64,000 nt of DNA from Desulfobacterales bacterium HSG16. Lineage in GTDB: Bacteria; Desulfobacterota; Desulfobacteria; Desulfobacterales; HSG16. Made by a program: the position numbers and the translations under genes. Numbering within the stretch: position 1 is the stretch's first letter; the number at the start of each line of letters is the position of its first letter. The stretch is from assembly GCA_030377965.1 (NCBI GenBank), contig JAUCGE010000003.1:33096-97095 (forward strand). Reading direction: 5' to 3'. This document shows, piece by piece, positions 61,993 to 64,000 of this stretch. The notes below the pieces were generated by a model. It was not told where the DNA came from and did no database searches. It saw only the letters and a program-made list of their open reading frames with translations.

Positions 61993-63867
61993 TTACTCAT
62001 CGTTTTTACTGTCTTCTTTACTGTCTTCTTTGCTGTCTTCATTCATTTTTTCCTGAAGATTTTCTCTCAGAATCTCTCCGAATGTGGATGTTGCAGGCCC
62101 CATTTTGTTTACGTATTCACTCAACAGGGTCTGATCATCAGCTTCGTCAAGACGTTTGATGGAAAGACCGATACGCCTTTCATCACTGTTGATGTTCATG
62201 ACTCTGGCAGTCAGGACATCTCCTACATTATATTTGCCTACAGGCGTTTTGATCTTTTCCTTGCTGATCTCGGAAACATGGACAAGTCCTTCGATTCCTT
62301 CTTCAAGTTCGACGAAGACACCAAAATCTGTCACATTTGTGACCGTTCCTGTAATTTCCTTGCCAACATCGTATCTTTCAGCAACTGTCTGCCACGGATC
62401 ATCCTGCATCTGTTTGACACCGAGTGAGAAGCGTTCGCTTTCTTTTTCGATGTCGAGTACAATAGCCTGAACCATATCCCCTTTTTTGTATATTTCAGAA
62501 GGATGTTTGATCCGCTTTGTCCAGGAAATATCGGAAATATGTACAAGACCATCAATGCCTTCATCAATACCGATAAAAAGGCCGAAGTCAGTTATATTCT
62601 TGATTTTTCCTTCGATTGTAGTTCCTACAGGATATTTTTCGGCAATCACATCCCAGGGATTGGGAACGACCTGTTTCATACCAAGGGAAATTCGTCTGCT
62701 CTCAGGCTTGATATCAAGTACTATCGCATTGACTTCCTCACCGGCTGAAACAACCTTGGAAGGATGGCGGATTTTTCGTGTCCAGGACATTTCTGAGACA
62801 TGAATCAGTCCTTCAACTCCTTCTTCAAGTTCCACGAATGCGCCATAATCGGTCAGGCTTACTACCTTGCCCATGACCTTTGATCCAACAGGATATTTGT
62901 CTATTGCGTTTGACCAGGGATCTTCTGTCAGTTGTTTCATCCCTAATGATACACGTTCCTTTTCTATATCGAGGCTCAGGATCTTTACATTGATCTGATC
63001 CCCTATGGCGAAAAGTTCCGAAGGATGCTTGACTCTGCCCCAGGAAATATCGGTAATGTGAAGCAGTCCGTCCACACCGCCAAGGTCAACGAAAACACCA
63101 TATTCTGTGATATTTTTTACAATGCCTTCGACCACTTTGTCTTCGTGTATGGATTCTAACGTGGCCGAGCGTTTGGATTCTCTTTCTTCTTCGAGAATGA
63201 CCCGCCTTGACAGAACAATATTGCTCCGTTTCCGGTTGTATTTAAGGATCTTAAACTCAAATGTTTTTCCGACCATCTCGTCCAGATTCCTGATAGGACG
63301 GAGGTCTGCCTGGGAACCTGGCAAAAATGCAGGAACCCCGATATCTACGGAAAATCCGCCCTTGACCCGGCTGACAATCTCGCCTTCAACCGTACCATTT
63401 GCGTCATGGGCTTTTTTGATTTCATCCCATACCTTGATCTTGGCGGCCTTTTCCTTGGAAAGGACAACAACTTCTTCTTCGTCATCCCACCATTCCACCA
63501 TGACTTCTACGGAGTCATCCACGGCAGCTTTGATATTGCCTTCTTCATCGTAGAATTCCTGAATACGGATCTGACCTTCGGACTTGTATCCTATATCTAC
63601 CAGAACATAGTCCTTGTCTACTGAAATGATTTTGCCTATCACGACTTCGCCTTCGGCAAATCGTTTAAAGCTTTCCTCATACAGATCCATCAGGTTTTCC
63701 ATAGAATCTTCATCCAGATCATCATATGGGTCAGAATCTTCTATTTCGTCAAGATCTTCTGTTGTTTCAAGATCTTCTGTTGTTTCATCCCGATCCAATA
63801 CGGCAGTATCAGATGCGTTGTCGTGGTCTGTCTGTTCAATGTCATCGTTTTTTTCAATTGTTTCCAT
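61993..63867 (-). CDS. rpsA: Ribosomal protein S1
   Basis: A 624-aa, six-S1-domain ribosomal protein that helps mRNA bind the 30S subunit. S1 motifs with VVDIGVPAFLPGSQ-like and DYGAFVELEEGVEGLIHVSEMSW sequences repeat through the protein. The N-terminal 55 residues are an acidic extension (DLETTEDLDEIEDSD) and the C-terminus has EDSK repeats. The ATG at 63867 with GGGGAA upstream is chosen; the frame stays open further upstream but without family likeness. A strong terminator follows. It ends the window and its upstream control is partly beyond it. Confidence 0.95.
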   Translation of the reverse strand: METIEKNDDIEQTDHDNASDTAVLDRDETTEDLETTEDLDEIEDSDPYDDLDEDSMENLMDLYEESFKRFAEGEVVIGKIISVDKDYVLVDIGYKSEGQIRIQEFYDEEGNIKAAVDDSVEVMVEWWDDEEEVVVLSKEKAAKIKVWDEIKKAHDANGTVEGEIVSRVKGGFSVDIGVPAFLPGSQADLRPIRNLDEMVGKTFEFKILKYNRKRSNIVLSRRVILEEERESKRSATLESIHEDKVVEGIVKNITEYGVFVDLGGVDGLLHITDISWGRVKHPSELFAIGDQINVKILSLDIEKERVSLGMKQLTEDPWSNAIDKYPVGSKVMGKVVSLTDYGAFVELEEGVEGLIHVSEMSWTRKIRHPSKVVSAGEEVNAIVLDIKPESRRISLGMKQVVPNPWDVIAEKYPVGTTIEGKIKNITDFGLFIGIDEGIDGLVHISDISWTKRIKHPSEIYKKGDMVQAIVLDIEKESERFSLGVKQMQDDPWQTVAERYDVGKEITGTVTNVTDFGVFVELEEGIEGLVHVSEISKEKIKTPVGKYNVGDVLTARVMNINSDERRIGLSIKRLDEADDQTLLSEYVNKMGPATSTFGEILRENLQEKMNEDSKEDSKEDSKNDE

Positions 63868-64000
63868 CAAGAATTTTTTCCCCTTTAGCCAATTTTTTTT
63901 CACTGCCTTTTCAAGCAGTGTTAACCAAATATCGCTAACACATAAAATTTTAAAGCACAAGTAAAAATTTTATCTGTCAGCATTTTTTATATTTTTAAAT

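Overview
The window reads as chromosomal DNA of a low-to-mid GC Gram-negative anaerobe, most likely a member of the Desulfobacterota (order Desulfobacterales or a close relative). This is inferred from overall gene content: a plant-type DapB, DnaE, GuaB and a six-domain S1 of proteobacterial type, several partner-switching and chemosensory modules, and many short palindromic intergenic repeats. There is no rRNA gene, and I recognised no tRNA, phage or CRISPR array.

Layout. 0.2-8.1 kb holds housekeeping and accessory genes: dapB, a HIT protein, a cold-shock protein, a four-gene operon (HAD phosphatase, thioesterase, DUF3795-like protein, YiiX-like amidase), a PD-(D/E)XK-type protein with a repeat tail plus the remnant of a second copy, a methyltransferase and a WYL regulator. 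8.2-13.5 kb is an ornithine/carbamoyl-phosphate operon: FadR-type regulator, ornithine aminotransferase, ornithine carbamoyltransferase, a COG2403-like P-loop protein and carbamate kinase. 13.8-17.4 kb holds poorly known genes.

The centre of interest is 16.0-47.8 kb, a very large signal-transduction island. From 37.4 down to about 16 kb, all on the minus strand, are a lidless Hsp70, a soluble chemoreceptor with two signalling hairpins, a triple CheW with a CZB-like insertion, CheB, a HEAT-repeat protein, CheR, a complete stressosome core (RsbR, RsbS, RsbT) with an RsbT-RsbX fusion, a membrane-anchored helical protein, CheY, a STAS protein, two more CheY, a CheA with several HPt domains, a membrane chemoreceptor carrying a CheZ-like motif, and V4R sensor proteins paired with a SpoIIE phosphatase. 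Divergently, on the plus strand, are a second CheA, CheY, two CheC phosphatases and a PAS-GAF-PAS-SpoIIE-HATPase protein. They are followed by a TPR/coiled-coil protein, ParA, a STAS protein and a receiver-HATPase fusion. The layout suggests two chemosensory kinases wired into Ser/Thr partner switching. No sigma factor gene is visible, so the output is unknown and may be protein based.

48.0-64.0 kb returns to general functions: a MerR regulator with a metallo-beta-lactamase-fold protein, an RNase II-family exonuclease, thiamine pyrophosphokinase, an unusual rhomboid-TPR-[2Fe-2S] fusion, a zinc-finger membrane TPR protein co-transcribed with dnaE, guaB, a YciO/Sua5 protein and rpsA. A 161-bp imperfectly palindromic, MITE-like repeat occurs in two full copies, one half copy and one copy reduced to its ends. 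Three kinds of REP-like hairpin are also present.
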